Part shown: positions 42,389 to 49,646 of the stretch, one piece after another
Numbering within the stretch: position 1 is the stretch's first letter
Layout of the letters: each line of letters begins with the position of its first letter
NCBI GenBank assembly: GCA_902767915.1
Contig: CACXJE010000018.1
Location: forward strand, 1 to 55,455
Length of the DNA stretch: 55,455 bases
DNA from: Oscillospiraceae bacterium
Lineage (GTDB): Bacteria; Bacillota; Clostridia; Oscillospirales; Oscillospiraceae
Direction of reading: 5' to 3'
The notes under the pieces: model-generated
What the model was told of the DNA's origin: nothing
Databases searched by the model: none
The model's input: the letters and a program-made list of their open reading frames with translations, nothing else
Made by a program: the position numbers and the translations under genes

Positions 42389-42406
42389 ATCCACCTCAGA
42401 TTTTAG
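42389..42406 (-). repeat. Island repeat, right-edge half copy
   Basis: ATCCACCTCAGATTTTAG is a single arm in the opposite orientation to the copies at 26017-26140, and marks the right edge of the island 65 bp before tRNA-Ser. Confidence 0.75.
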
Positions 42407-42428
42407 GTTCCCAGAGAGGAAAAAAACC

Positions 42429-42456
42429 TTGACAAAGATTTGAAAATATGATAATG
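42429..42456 (+). promoter_or_regulatory. Promoter of tRNA-Ser(UGA)
   Basis: A consensus TTGACA (42429-42434) is followed 15-17 bp later by GATAAT/TAATGT. Confidence 0.65.
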
Positions 42457-42471
42457 TAATCAAGCAAATTC

Positions 42472-42560
42472 GGAGAGATGTCCGAGCGGTTTAAGGAGCC
42501 GGTCTTGAAAACCGGTGACCCGGCAACGGGCCGTGGGTTCGAATCCCACTCTCTCCGCCA
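42472..42560 (+). tRNA. tRNA-Ser (anticodon TGA)
   Basis: An 89-nt class II tRNA: acceptor GGAGAGA/TCTCTCC, anticodon loop CTTGAAA (anticodon 42506-42508), long variable arm (GACCCGGCAACGGGCC), T arm GGTTCGAATCC, encoded GCCA. Confidence 0.96.
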
Positions 42561-42598
42561 TTTTTTTTCATCTTTTCGCCATATTGTTTTTGAGATTC

Positions 42599-42690
42599 GG
42601 AGTGGTACCCAAGAGGCCGAAGGGGCTCCCCTGCTAAGGGAGTAGGCGTCTAAAAAGCGCGCGAGGGTTCAAATCCCTCCCACTCCGCCA
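42599..42690 (+). tRNA. tRNA-Ser (anticodon GCT)
   Basis: A 92-nt class II tRNA: acceptor GGAGTGG/CCACTCC, anticodon stem CTCCC/GGGAG with loop CTGCTAA (anticodon 42633-42635), long variable arm (TAGGCGTCTAAAAAGCGC), T arm GGTTCAAATCC, encoded GCCA. It is 38 bp after the first tRNA-Ser and probably co-transcribed. Confidence 0.96.
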
Positions 42691-42733
42691 TGAAAAAAGC
42701 GTCTTTTGTCTACCGACAAAAGCGCTTTTTTCA
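42691..42733 (+). terminator. Terminator of the tRNA-Ser pair
   Basis: TGAAAAAAGCG and TTTTGTC pair with GACAAAA and CGCTTTTTTCA around TACC; the T-run is part of the stem. Confidence 0.85.
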
Positions 42734-42905
42734 GTTATATTCGCCTTCGGCGAGCTCTATTGCGTGGCAGTTATATTCGTCCTACGGACGAGTTATATTG
42801 CGCTGCGCGCAGTTTGAAGGCGAATATAATATAACTTTGCGGCGTCGCCGCAAAATATAACTGATCCGCAGGATCAATCTAACTGCGCCGCAGGCGCAAT
42901 ATATC
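42734..42905. repeat. Cluster of six mini-palindromes (REP-like)
   Basis: Within 170 bp, six short stem-loops, each with a 4-5 bp GC stem and a 3-nt loop, alternate with the AT motif TTATATT/AATATAA: CGCC-TTC-GGCG, CGTCC-TAC-GGACG, GCGC-TGC-GCGC, GCGGC-GTC-GCCGC, GATCC-GCA-GGATC, GCGCC-GCA-GGCGC. Arms differ but the frame is constant, which marks a repeat family rather than copies of one unit. Confidence 0.8.
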
Positions 42906-42941
42906 TTCTGTGCTTTGGTGCACTTTTACGCGCTCTTACAC

Positions 42942-42981
42942 AAAAAACAGGAGAATGCATCTTCGCATTCTCCTGTTTTTT
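42942..42981. terminator. Strong bidirectional terminator hairpin
   Basis: Perfect 17-bp arms, AAAAAACAGGAGAATGC and its complement, around ATCTTC, with A/T runs on both ends so it can work in either direction. Confidence 0.85.
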
Positions 42982-42995
42982 GATCGGGCTGTTCG

Positions 42996-43023
42996 TAGGG
43001 GCCGATGCCCACATCGGCCCTAT
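42996..43023. repeat. GGGCCGATG-type intergenic palindrome
   Basis: GGGCCGATG and CATCGGCCC form a perfect stem around CCCA; it looks like a dispersed intergenic repeat rather than a terminator. Confidence 0.6.
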
Positions 43024-43068
43024 CTGCAAAACCCGCTTTTTTGCAGCGCTGCTGCAAGCACTTAAAGA

Positions 43069-43097
43069 TTGACAGAATCGATTTCTCAGAGTATGAT
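43069..43097 (+). promoter_or_regulatory. Promoter of the small membrane protein/ruv region
   Basis: TTGACA and TATGAT are 17 bp apart, 33 bp before the start codon. Confidence 0.8.
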
Positions 43098-43129
43098 AAT
43101 ATAATAATGCAAGAATTGAGGTGGAATCG

Positions 43130-43333
43130 ATGAGCGAACCGTACAACCGTGAAGAACTGGAGCACGCTGCCCGGGATGCCATGGATAAGCAGGAGCAGGC
43201 ACAGGAACAGCAGCAGGAGCCCTATGTGGAGCGGCCCAAGAGTCTGCGTATTTTTGCCTGGATTCTCTTTGGAATCCTGATGGTGGGAATTGCCCTGTAT
43301 TATTTCTGGATCGCCAAGGGCGGCCGACTTTGA
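43130..43333 (+). CDS. Small single-span membrane protein
   Basis: A 67-residue protein with an acidic, Gln-rich N-terminal half (about 8-32) and one transmembrane helix near the end (IFAWILFGILMVGIALYYFW, about 41-60), then a short basic tail. TGAGGTGG precedes ATG 43130. It is the first gene before ruvC and shares its promoter. No function is known to me. Confidence 0.75.
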   Translation: MSEPYNREELEHAARDAMDKQEQAQEQQQEPYVERPKSLRIFAWILFGILMVGIALYYFWIAKGGRL

Positions 43334-43377
43334 GCGGCCTTGCCCGAAGTGCGATTTGATCGGATTGTTTGCTTGCT

Positions 43378-43890
43378 ATGAGAATTTTAGGAATTGACCC
43401 CGGCTATGCCACCACCGGCTTTGGACTGATTTTGTCTGATGGTCCGGTACTGAAGCTGCTGCAGTACGGCGTTGTGACGACCCCAAAGGACCTGCCCTTT
43501 CCCAAGCGGCTGGAGATGCTCTTTGACGACGTGACAAGGCTGGTAGAGGTCACCGCGCCGGACGCTGCTGCGGTGGAGGAACTGTTTTGGGGCCATAATA
43601 TCACCACCGGTATCGGTGTTTCCCACGGGCGCGGCGTGATTTTGCTGGCGCTGACGAAGGCCGGGGTCCCGATCTTTGAGTATACTCCCATGCAGGTGAA
43701 GCAGGCCGTGGTCGGCTACGGCAAGGCGGAAAAACGCCAGGTCATGGATATGACCAGACGGCTGCTGCACATGGAAAAGGTCGCACGGCCCGACGACGCG
43801 GCCGACGCCATTGCCATTGCCCTCTGCCACGCCAGGTCTCAGACCTCCCTGCTGGCAAAGCTCCAGGAGAATGCCGGCCGGCAGCAATGA
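43378..43890 (+). CDS. ruvC: Holliday junction endonuclease RuvC
   Basis: A 170-residue resolvase that cuts Holliday junctions moved by RuvAB. Catalytic acids appear in GIDPGYATTGFG (D7 from ATG 43378), VEELFWGHN (Glu) and DDAADAIAIALCH (Asp pair). ATG 43378 is preferred to an in-frame TTG three codons earlier because the family starts MRILGIDPG. The ribosome binding site is weak. ruvA follows after 64 bp. Confidence 0.96.
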   Translation: MRILGIDPGYATTGFGLILSDGPVLKLLQYGVVTTPKDLPFPKRLEMLFDDVTRLVEVTAPDAAAVEELFWGHNITTGIGVSHGRGVILLALTKAGVPIFEYTPMQVKQAVVGYGKAEKRQVMDMTRRLLHMEKVARPDDAADAIAIALCHARSQTSLLAKLQENAGRQQ

Positions 43891-43954
43891 CGGCCACGGG
43901 CCCGTTTTTGTGAAGTCCCATGCCTGAGAAACAACATAAAAAAAGGAGAACAAC

Positions 43955-44560
43955 ATGTTCTACTATCTGAACGGAAAGATCACCGTCTTAGAGGCCGGAC
44001 TGGCCGTGGTGGATTGCGGCGGAGTGGGCTATGCCTGCCATTGCAGCAACTATACCCAGTCCCAGCTCCGGGTGGGAGAGGAGCACCGGCTTTTCACCCA
44101 CGTCAATGTGAAGGAGGACGCCTTCGATATCTACGGCTTCTCCGGCAGGGACGAGCTGCGGCTGTTTGAGCAGCTTACCGCTGTCACAGGTGTGGGTCCT
44201 GCCTCCGCCCTGGCCATTCTCTCTGTCCTGTCACCGGATCAGCTGACGCTGGCCATTATGACCGGGGACGAAAAGAGCATCACCCGGGCCAAGGGCATCG
44301 GTGGGAAATCCGCCAAACGGATTATCCTGGAGTTGAAGGAAAAAATCGGTGGGACCCTGGACTTCTCACAGGGACAGGCCGGGGCAGCAGCGGCGATCCC
44401 GGTTCAGCAAAGCGGGAAGGTTGCCTTGGCCACAGCTGCCCTGGCGGAGCTGGGATATTCCCAGGCCGAGGCAGCGGAAGCCCTGAAGGGCGCCGACGCG
44501 GAGCATATGAGTGTGGAAGAGCTTGTACGCCATGGACTGCGGGCCATGGTCATGAAGTAG
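43955..44560 (+). CDS. ruvA: Holliday junction branch migration protein RuvA
   Basis: A 201-residue junction-binding subunit that tetramerises and loads RuvB. The N-terminal OB fold ([15 protein letters not shown]) is followed by helix-hairpin-helix motifs ([16 protein letters not shown], then [17 protein letters not shown]) and the C-terminal RuvB-contact domain ([15 protein letters not shown]). AAAAGGAG precedes the ATG. The ruvB start is 13 bp beyond its stop. Confidence 0.96.
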   Translation: MFYYLNGKITVLEAGLAVVDCGGVGYACHCSNYTQSQLRVGEEHRLFTHVNVKEDAFDIYGFSGRDELRLFEQLTAVTGVGPASALAILSVLSPDQLTLAIMTGDEKSITRAKGIGGKSAKRIILELKEKIGGTLDFSQGQAGAAAAIPVQQSGKVALATAALAELGYSQAEAAEALKGADAEHMSVEELVRHGLRAMVMK

Positions 44561-44573
44561 GGGAGGTGTTAAT

Positions 44574-45611
44574 ATGAGCATTGATTTCTCTCAGGATTAT
44601 GAAGCGCCCATCGTCACGTCCTCTTTGACGCCAATGGACGAAGGAGAACTGACCCTTCGCCCCAAGACCCTGCAGGACTACACCGGCCAGGAGAAGGCCA
44701 AGGAAAACCTGGCTGTCTACATCGAAGCGGCCAAGCGCCGGGGAGAGCCCCTGGACCATGTGCTGCTCTATGGCCCTCCGGGTCTGGGCAAGACCACGCT
44801 GGCAGGTGTTATTGCCAATGAGATGAATGTGAATATCCGGATCACCTCCGGCCCGGCCATCGAAAAGCCCGGTGATTTAGCTGCCCTTTTGACAAATTTG
44901 AATCCCGGAGATATCCTGTTTATTGACGAAATACACCGTTTGAACCGGATTGTGGAAGAAATTTTATATCCGGCGATGGAAGATTATGCAATCGACATCA
45001 TCGTGGGCAAGGGGCCCAGCGCCAATTCGATCCGCCTGGATCTGCCGAAGTTCACCCTGATCGGCGCCACCACCCGGGCCGGACAATTGTCCTCGCCTCT
45101 GCGGGACCGGTTCGGTGTTTCCCTTCGTCTGGAGCTCTACAAGGTGGAGGAGTTGGCCCGGATCGTTTCCCGGTCTGCGGCCCTGTTCGGCATTGAGATT
45201 GATCCTGCCGGCGCCCTTGAGATCGCTTCCCGAAGCCGGGGAACGCCGAGAATCGCCAACCGGATTCTTCGACGGGTCAGGGATTTCGCCCAGGTTTTCT
45301 ATGACGGTGTGATTACGGAACAGGCGGCCAGCCATGCGCTGGAGCGTCTGGAGATCGACGAGCTGGGCCTGGACCGGATCGACCACAGGATGCTTCGCTC
45401 CATTATTGAAAACTACGGCGGCGGACCGGTGGGCCTGGAAACCCTGGCCGCCACCATCGGAGAGGAAGCAGTCACCCTGGAGGACGTGTACGAGCCCTAC
45501 CTGATGCAGATCGGATTCCTGACTCGTACACCCAGAGGTAGATGCGTCACGCAGCTGGCCTATCAGCATCTGGGAATCGCCCAAATGGGGCAACAGCAAA
45601 TGAAGCTCTGA
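44574..45611 (+). CDS. ruvB: Holliday junction helicase RuvB
   Basis: A 345-residue AAA+ motor that drives branch migration. Walker [12 protein letters not shown], Walker [10 protein letters not shown], sensor 1 GATTRAG and the arginine-finger region SPLRDRFG are all present, with the C-terminal winged helix ([20 protein letters not shown]). GGGGAGGTG precedes the ATG. It completes the ruvCAB set. Confidence 0.97.
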   Translation: MSIDFSQDYEAPIVTSSLTPMDEGELTLRPKTLQDYTGQEKAKENLAVYIEAAKRRGEPLDHVLLYGPPGLGKTTLAGVIANEMNVNIRITSGPAIEKPGDLAALLTNLNPGDILFIDEIHRLNRIVEEILYPAMEDYAIDIIVGKGPSANSIRLDLPKFTLIGATTRAGQLSSPLRDRFGVSLRLELYKVEELARIVSRSAALFGIEIDPAGALEIASRSRGTPRIANRILRRVRDFAQVFYDGVITEQAASHALERLEIDELGLDRIDHRMLRSIIENYGGGPVGLETLAATIGEEAVTLEDVYEPYLMQIGFLTRTPRGRCVTQLAYQHLGIAQMGQQQMKL

Positions 45612-45693
45612 CAGAAACAAGCATCAATATTCACGCTGTTTTGTAAATATTCGACAAAATTTGAATTATCTTAAAAAATAATTAATTGTTTTA

Positions 45694-45721
45694 TTGACAG
45701 ATGGACTTTCCGTGGTATAAT
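45694..45721 (+). promoter_or_regulatory. Promoter of the sigma factor gene, likely leaderless
   Basis: TTGACA (45694-45699) and TATAAT (45716-45721, with extended TGG) are 16 bp apart. Transcription should start about 7 bp after the -10 box, at or next to ATG 45729. Confidence 0.85.
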
Positions 45722-45728
45722 AAGTAGC

Positions 45729-46343
45729 ATGCAAAACCAAAATATCATTCCAAGCCTTTCAACCGCCTCAGATGAACAGCTTGTTTCCCTTTCGTCGGAT
45801 TCTCTGGAGGCGATGGAGGAGCTGATTACCCGGTATTCGAGGCTTGTACGAGCTGCCGCACGGCCGTTGTTTCTGACCGGCGGCGACCATGAGGATTTGG
45901 TGCAGGAGGGCATGATCGGCCTGCTGCACGCGGTGAGAAGTTATTCCGTAACTGCCGGCACACCCTTTCCGGCCTATGCTTTGGTATGCATCCGCAATAA
46001 GATGATTTCCGCTGTCCGGGCAGCGACAGCGAGTAAGCACGCTCCGTTAAATGATTCTGTTCCCATTCAGCCGTTCTCTTTTGATTTGACTGTCCCGGTC
46101 GGCATGATCAACGACCCCGAGACGGAAATGATCAGCCGCGAGTGCGCGGATGAGTTTCTGGAGACCCTGGGCATGCGGCTTTCCGCATCGGAACGAACCG
46201 TTCTTTCCCTGTATTTGCAGGGCTTGTCATATTCGGAGATTGCAGACAGAATCCGCAAGACGCCGAAATCTGTAGACAATGCCGTGCAGCGTATCCGAAA
46301 GAAAGCTGCTTCAATTCTTGGCGAAAACGGCCCTGCCGTTTAG
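45729..46343 (+). CDS. RNA polymerase sigma-70 family factor, SigH-like
   Basis: A 204-residue sigma factor with region 2 (ELITRYSRLVRAAARPLF, then HEDLVQEGMIGLLHAVRSY, core-binding and -10 recognition) and region 4 (LSASERTVLSLYLQGLSYSE, then IADRIRKTPKSVDNAVQRIRKK, the -35-binding helix-turn-helix). No region 1.1 or full region 3 is seen. It resembles SigH/Spo0H more than ECF factors, so a role in stationary phase or sporulation entry is plausible. The start lies about 7 bp after the -10 box and has no ribosome binding site. Confidence 0.85.
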   Translation: MQNQNIIPSLSTASDEQLVSLSSDSLEAMEELITRYSRLVRAAARPLFLTGGDHEDLVQEGMIGLLHAVRSYSVTAGTPFPAYALVCIRNKMISAVRAATASKHAPLNDSVPIQPFSFDLTVPVGMINDPETEMISRECADEFLETLGMRLSASERTVLSLYLQGLSYSEIADRIRKTPKSVDNAVQRIRKKAASILGENGPAV

Positions 46344-46407
46344 CATATATTTTTGCCCAGAGTCCGGTGAAAGACTTGGACAGGCAACCAAAAGAGAGGT
46401 ATTATCC

Positions 46408-46686
46408 ATGTACGAAGACAAGACCTTAGTTTGCAAAGAGTGCGGTAAAGAGTTCGTGTTCACTGCCGGTGAGCAGGAATTCTACGCAGAGAAGGGCTTC
46501 CAGAATGAGCCCCAGCGTTGCAAGGCTTGCCGTGACGCTCGCAAGAACGCAGCCCGTGCTCCCAGGGAGTATTTCCCGATTGTCTGCGCTGCCTGCGGCC
46601 GCGAGGATCGCGTCCCGTTTGAGCCCAAGGCCAACAAGCCGGTTTATTGCAGCGAGTGCTTTGCAAAGATGAACGAGAAGGGCTGA
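46408..46686 (+). CDS. Zinc-ribbon protein with paired CxxC motifs
   Basis: A 92-residue protein with four CxxC pairs: CKECG, CKACR, CAACG and CSECF. The first half (TLVCKECGKEFVFTAGEQEFY) is the zinc-ribbon domain found in many Firmicutes, followed by a second ribbon (PIVCAACGREDRVPF). It is probably a small nucleic-acid or protein-binding factor; the exact job is not known. AGAGAGG lies before ATG 46408. It has its own strong terminator. Confidence 0.85.
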   Translation: MYEDKTLVCKECGKEFVFTAGEQEFYAEKGFQNEPQRCKACRDARKNAARAPREYFPIVCAACGREDRVPFEPKANKPVYCSECFAKMNEKG

Positions 46687-46697
46687 GCTTCAGCGTA

Positions 46698-46733
46698 GCG
46701 GCATCCTGACGGATGCCGCCTTCTCTTTTTTTT
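46698..46733 (+). terminator. Terminator of the zinc-ribbon gene
   Basis: GCGGCATCC pairs with GGATGCCGC around TGAC, followed by CTTCTCTTTTTTTT. Confidence 0.95.
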
Positions 46734-46815
46734 GCTGTTTTTTCGGAATCCGGGATGTTCGTATAGATTTTTTCTCAAAGGTATGATAAGATAATATAAA
46801 TAAAGAAAATCCCCG

Positions 46816-46857
46816 CATACGCCGCAGGGCTGCATAGTTCACGCCTGCGGCTGCGTA
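46816..46857 (+). other. Leader hairpin before the J-domain-like gene
   Basis: CGCCGCAGG pairs with CCTGCGGC-TGCG around about 15 nt, ending some 25 bp before the start codon. It sits in the leader without a T-run, so it could affect mRNA stability or translation. Confidence 0.45.
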
Positions 46858-46880
46858 CCCGCCCGGAGAAGAGAGAGAAT

Positions 46881-47717
46881 ATGAATCCTGATATCCTGAA
46901 TGACCGGAATATACCCGTCCTCCACCCGGACTACGATTCCCTTCTGGAGGAGGAAAAACGTCTTCGTTCAGAGCTCACGGTGCTGCTGCTGCAAAAGGAT
47001 GATCTGCAAACCGTGCAGAACAAACGGATTGAATCGGCGTATCTCCGCAGATTCGGCGCTCTGGAGCTGAAGCTCTATGAGGCCTACTGCGCCTGTCTGC
47101 GGCAGAAGCGGAAGGCTGCTCTGATCCGTGCCAGCGTCAACCGGCGGGAGCCGGTGGATGAGCCCGCCGTGGAGGCGACCCTGGATCGGGACCTGGCCAG
47201 CTATCGGGAAACCCTCCAGGAGAAAATGGACCAGATGAGCAGGATTCTGGCCAGGGGCAGCAACGGACCGCAGCTGACAGCTGCCGGCAGGGAAGAGCTG
47301 AAAAAGCTCTACCGTGCCGCCGTCAAGGCCCTTCACCCGGATCTGCATCCGGAGGCCTCGGAACGGGAGCAGAAGCTGCTGCAGCGGGCTGTGGAGGCCT
47401 ATCGGTTCGGTGATCTGAAGGGGCTGCGGGCCGTGTGTGAGGCCGCGGATCCGGGGCCGGAGGACCAGGCGGAAAGCTCCTTGGAGGTGCTGCGGGCGGA
47501 GGTCATACGATTGCGTAAAACCGTCCGCTCCCTTGCCGCGGAGCTGGAGGAGCTGAAAAAAGAATATCCCTATACCTTGCGATGTTTTTTGGAGGATCCC
47601 CAGCAGGGAGAGGCCAGAAAAGCCGCTCTGGAGGAAAAGCTGCAAGCACTCCGGGCCCGGAAGGAAGCCTACGAGGCCGGGATCCGTCAAATGTTGGCAA
47701 CGGAGGATCCGGAATGA
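46881..47717 (+). CDS. J-domain-like coiled-coil protein
   Basis: A 278-residue, highly charged, mostly helical cytoplasmic protein. A J-like segment lies at about 137-180: KKLYRAAVKALHPDLHPEAS contains the HPD signature that stimulates Hsp70 ATPase. Long coiled-coil stretches flank it (about 20-125 and 195-265). It lacks the Gly/Phe and zinc parts of true DnaJ, so it is a class C-type cochaperone or a scaffold. The stop overlaps the next gene start by four bases, so it works with the HIRAN protein. Confidence 0.75.
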   Translation: MNPDILNDRNIPVLHPDYDSLLEEEKRLRSELTVLLLQKDDLQTVQNKRIESAYLRRFGALELKLYEAYCACLRQKRKAALIRASVNRREPVDEPAVEATLDRDLASYRETLQEKMDQMSRILARGSNGPQLTAAGREELKKLYRAAVKALHPDLHPEASEREQKLLQRAVEAYRFGDLKGLRAVCEAADPGPEDQAESSLEVLRAEVIRLRKTVRSLAAELEELKKEYPYTLRCFLEDPQQGEARKAALEEKLQALRARKEAYEAGIRQMLATEDPE

Positions 47718-48127
47718 AAGAACAGGAATTCTCCCTTGTCAAGCCCGAAGCCTGCGGCCTGCTGGGCCTTTTGCGGCAGGACACCGCGATCCCGGACCTG
47801 CCGGAGCCCTATGCAAGAGACATTATGCTGCTGGAAACGATTATTGCCGGCACCTCCCACGTGGTGGGCATCGAGGAGCTGGAGCCCTATCTCCGGGTGG
47901 GGGATCGGCTTACACTTTATCGGATCCCGGACAATCCCTCCGACCCCAACGCCATCAAGATCTTCAATCGGGACGGCTTGAAGCTGGGCTATGTGCCCCG
48001 GCAGGACAACCCGATCCTTGCCAGGCTGATGGACGGCGGAAAGCACCTATACGCCACGATCCAGGAGAAATCCTGGCGGGAGGGCTGGCTGCGGATCGGG
48101 ATCCGGGTGTTCCTGGCTGACGAATAA
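47714..48127 (+). CDS. HIRAN domain protein
   Basis: A 137-residue protein. The HIRAN domain (about 40-125) shows the pattern ETIIAGTSHVVGIEEL, then GDRLTLYRIPDNPSDPNAIKI and GLKLGYVPRQDN. HIRAN domains bind DNA ends, as in the fork remodeller HLTF, and in bacteria often stand alone. The start overlaps the J-domain-like gene (ATGA). ATG 47714 is preferred to upstream in-frame starts because of this coupling. Confidence 0.88.
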   Translation: MKEQEFSLVKPEACGLLGLLRQDTAIPDLPEPYARDIMLLETIIAGTSHVVGIEELEPYLRVGDRLTLYRIPDNPSDPNAIKIFNRDGLKLGYVPRQDNPILARLMDGGKHLYATIQEKSWREGWLRIGIRVFLADE

Positions 48128-48147
48128 CAGACGGAAAGAGTACTGCG

Positions 48148-49041
48148 ATGATGAACATAGTGTTTCCGAAGATCGGAATTGTGATGGAAGGCGGTGCCCT
48201 GCGGGGCTTGTTCACTGCCGGAGTTTTAGATGTGTTTTTGGAACACAATCTGCACTTCGGTGCCGCCGTTGGCGTCTCTGCCGGTGCTGCCTTTGGCTGT
48301 AATCTGAAATCCAGACAGCCCGGGAGAGTCCTTCGATATAATCTCAACTATTGCAAGGATCCCAGGTATTGCAGTTTCCGGTCCCTGCTGAAAACCGGGG
48401 ACCTGTTCGGCGCGGAGTTCTGCTACAAGACCCTGCCGGAGCAGCTGGATCCTTTTGCATATCGGACCTTCGACGCGGATCCCATGGAGTTTTACGTGGT
48501 TTGTACGGATATGCAGACCGGTGAAGCAGTCTATCCTCGGTGCGACAGGGTCAACGACAGGACCTATGCATGGATGCGGGCCTCCGCCTCCATGCCCCTG
48601 GCCTCCAGGCCTGTGGAAATCGACGGCAGATACTATCTGGACGGTGGGATCAGCGATCCGATCCCGCTGCAATTCTTCCTGGATCGTGGGTTTGAGAAGA
48701 ATATCGTGGTTCTGACGCAGCCCAGGGACTATGTGAAGCCCCAAAATAAGCTGATGCCCCTGATGCGCCGGAGGCTGAAGGCCTATCCGGAGCTGATCCG
48801 GGCGATGGAGACCCGGCATCTGCGCTATGCGGAAAGCAGAGACTTGGTTTTTCAGCAGGAGGAATTGGGGGCTGCAGTTGTGATCTGCCCGGCAGAACCC
48901 CTTCCCATCGGCAGACTCACCCACGACCCGGAGAAAATCCGGGCCGCCTACGCCTGCGGCAGGCAGGCTGCCCTGCAGGCACTTCCCGCCGTGCGGAAGC
49001 TGCTGGGGTATGATACGCAAACAGGGGAGGCGAAGCCATGA
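48148..49041 (+). CDS. Patatin-like phospholipase
   Basis: A 297-residue lipid acyl hydrolase of the YjjU/RssA-like group. The oxyanion hole GGALRG (15-20), the nucleophile elbow GVSAG (S44) and the catalytic DGG (about 164-166, in LDGGISDPIP) form the Ser-Asp dyad. No signal peptide or membrane helix is visible, so it is cytoplasmic. It overlaps the exonuclease gene by four bases. The natural substrate is unknown. Confidence 0.93.
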   Translation: MMNIVFPKIGIVMEGGALRGLFTAGVLDVFLEHNLHFGAAVGVSAGAAFGCNLKSRQPGRVLRYNLNYCKDPRYCSFRSLLKTGDLFGAEFCYKTLPEQLDPFAYRTFDADPMEFYVVCTDMQTGEAVYPRCDRVNDRTYAWMRASASMPLASRPVEIDGRYYLDGGISDPIPLQFFLDRGFEKNIVVLTQPRDYVKPQNKLMPLMRRRLKAYPELIRAMETRHLRYAESRDLVFQQEELGAAVVICPAEPLPIGRLTHDPEKIRAAYACGRQAALQALPAVRKLLGYDTQTGEAKP

Positions 49042-49613
49042 GCAGATACGTTGCCTTCGACGTGGAGACCCCCAACTATGCCAACGACCGCATGAGCGCC
49101 ATCGGCATCGTGGTGGTCGAGGACGGGGAGATCACCGATACCTTTTACAGCCTGATCAATCCGGAGTGCCGGTTTGACAGCTTCAACATTTCCCTGACAA
49201 AGATCACGCCCTACATGGTGGCGGATCAGCCCAGCTTCCCGGAGCTCTGGGAGCGGCTGCGGTTCTATTTTGAAAAGGGAATCCTTGCGGCCCATAACGC
49301 GCCCTTTGATATGAGCGTGCTGGGGAAGTGTTTGCGGGACTATGGGATTGCCTGGCGGCAGCAGCAGGACTATGTCTGCACCTGTCAGATCGGTCGGCGG
49401 GTGCTGCCCCAGTTGTCCAGCCATGGACTGGATGCCATGGCGGATTATTACGCTCTGCCGCTGGATCACCACAATGCCAAAAGTGATACCCTGGCCTGCG
49501 CCGGTCTGCTGCAGAATTATCTGAAAGCCGGCGTGGATGTGTCCCGGTTCTTGCGCACCTATGATTTCACAACCCTTCGGACCCTGCACGGTCCCCGGCC
49601 GCTGCCGGTATAA
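49038..49613 (+). CDS. DEDDh 3'-5' exonuclease, DnaQ-like
   Basis: A 191-residue single-domain nuclease. ExoI is AFDVET (D8, E10), ExoII HNAPFD (about 86-91) and ExoIIIepsilon HHNAKSDTLA with the general-base His and final Asp near 145-150. It matches stand-alone DnaQ-type exonucleases used in repair or RNA trimming rather than a polymerase subunit. It is translationally coupled to the patatin gene. Confidence 0.92.
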   Translation: MSRYVAFDVETPNYANDRMSAIGIVVVEDGEITDTFYSLINPECRFDSFNISLTKITPYMVADQPSFPELWERLRFYFEKGILAAHNAPFDMSVLGKCLRDYGIAWRQQQDYVCTCQIGRRVLPQLSSHGLDAMADYYALPLDHHNAKSDTLACAGLLQNYLKAGVDVSRFLRTYDFTTLRTLHGPRPLPV

Positions 49614-49646
49614 GGCACCACCATTTCCCATAAAGGAGAAGACATT

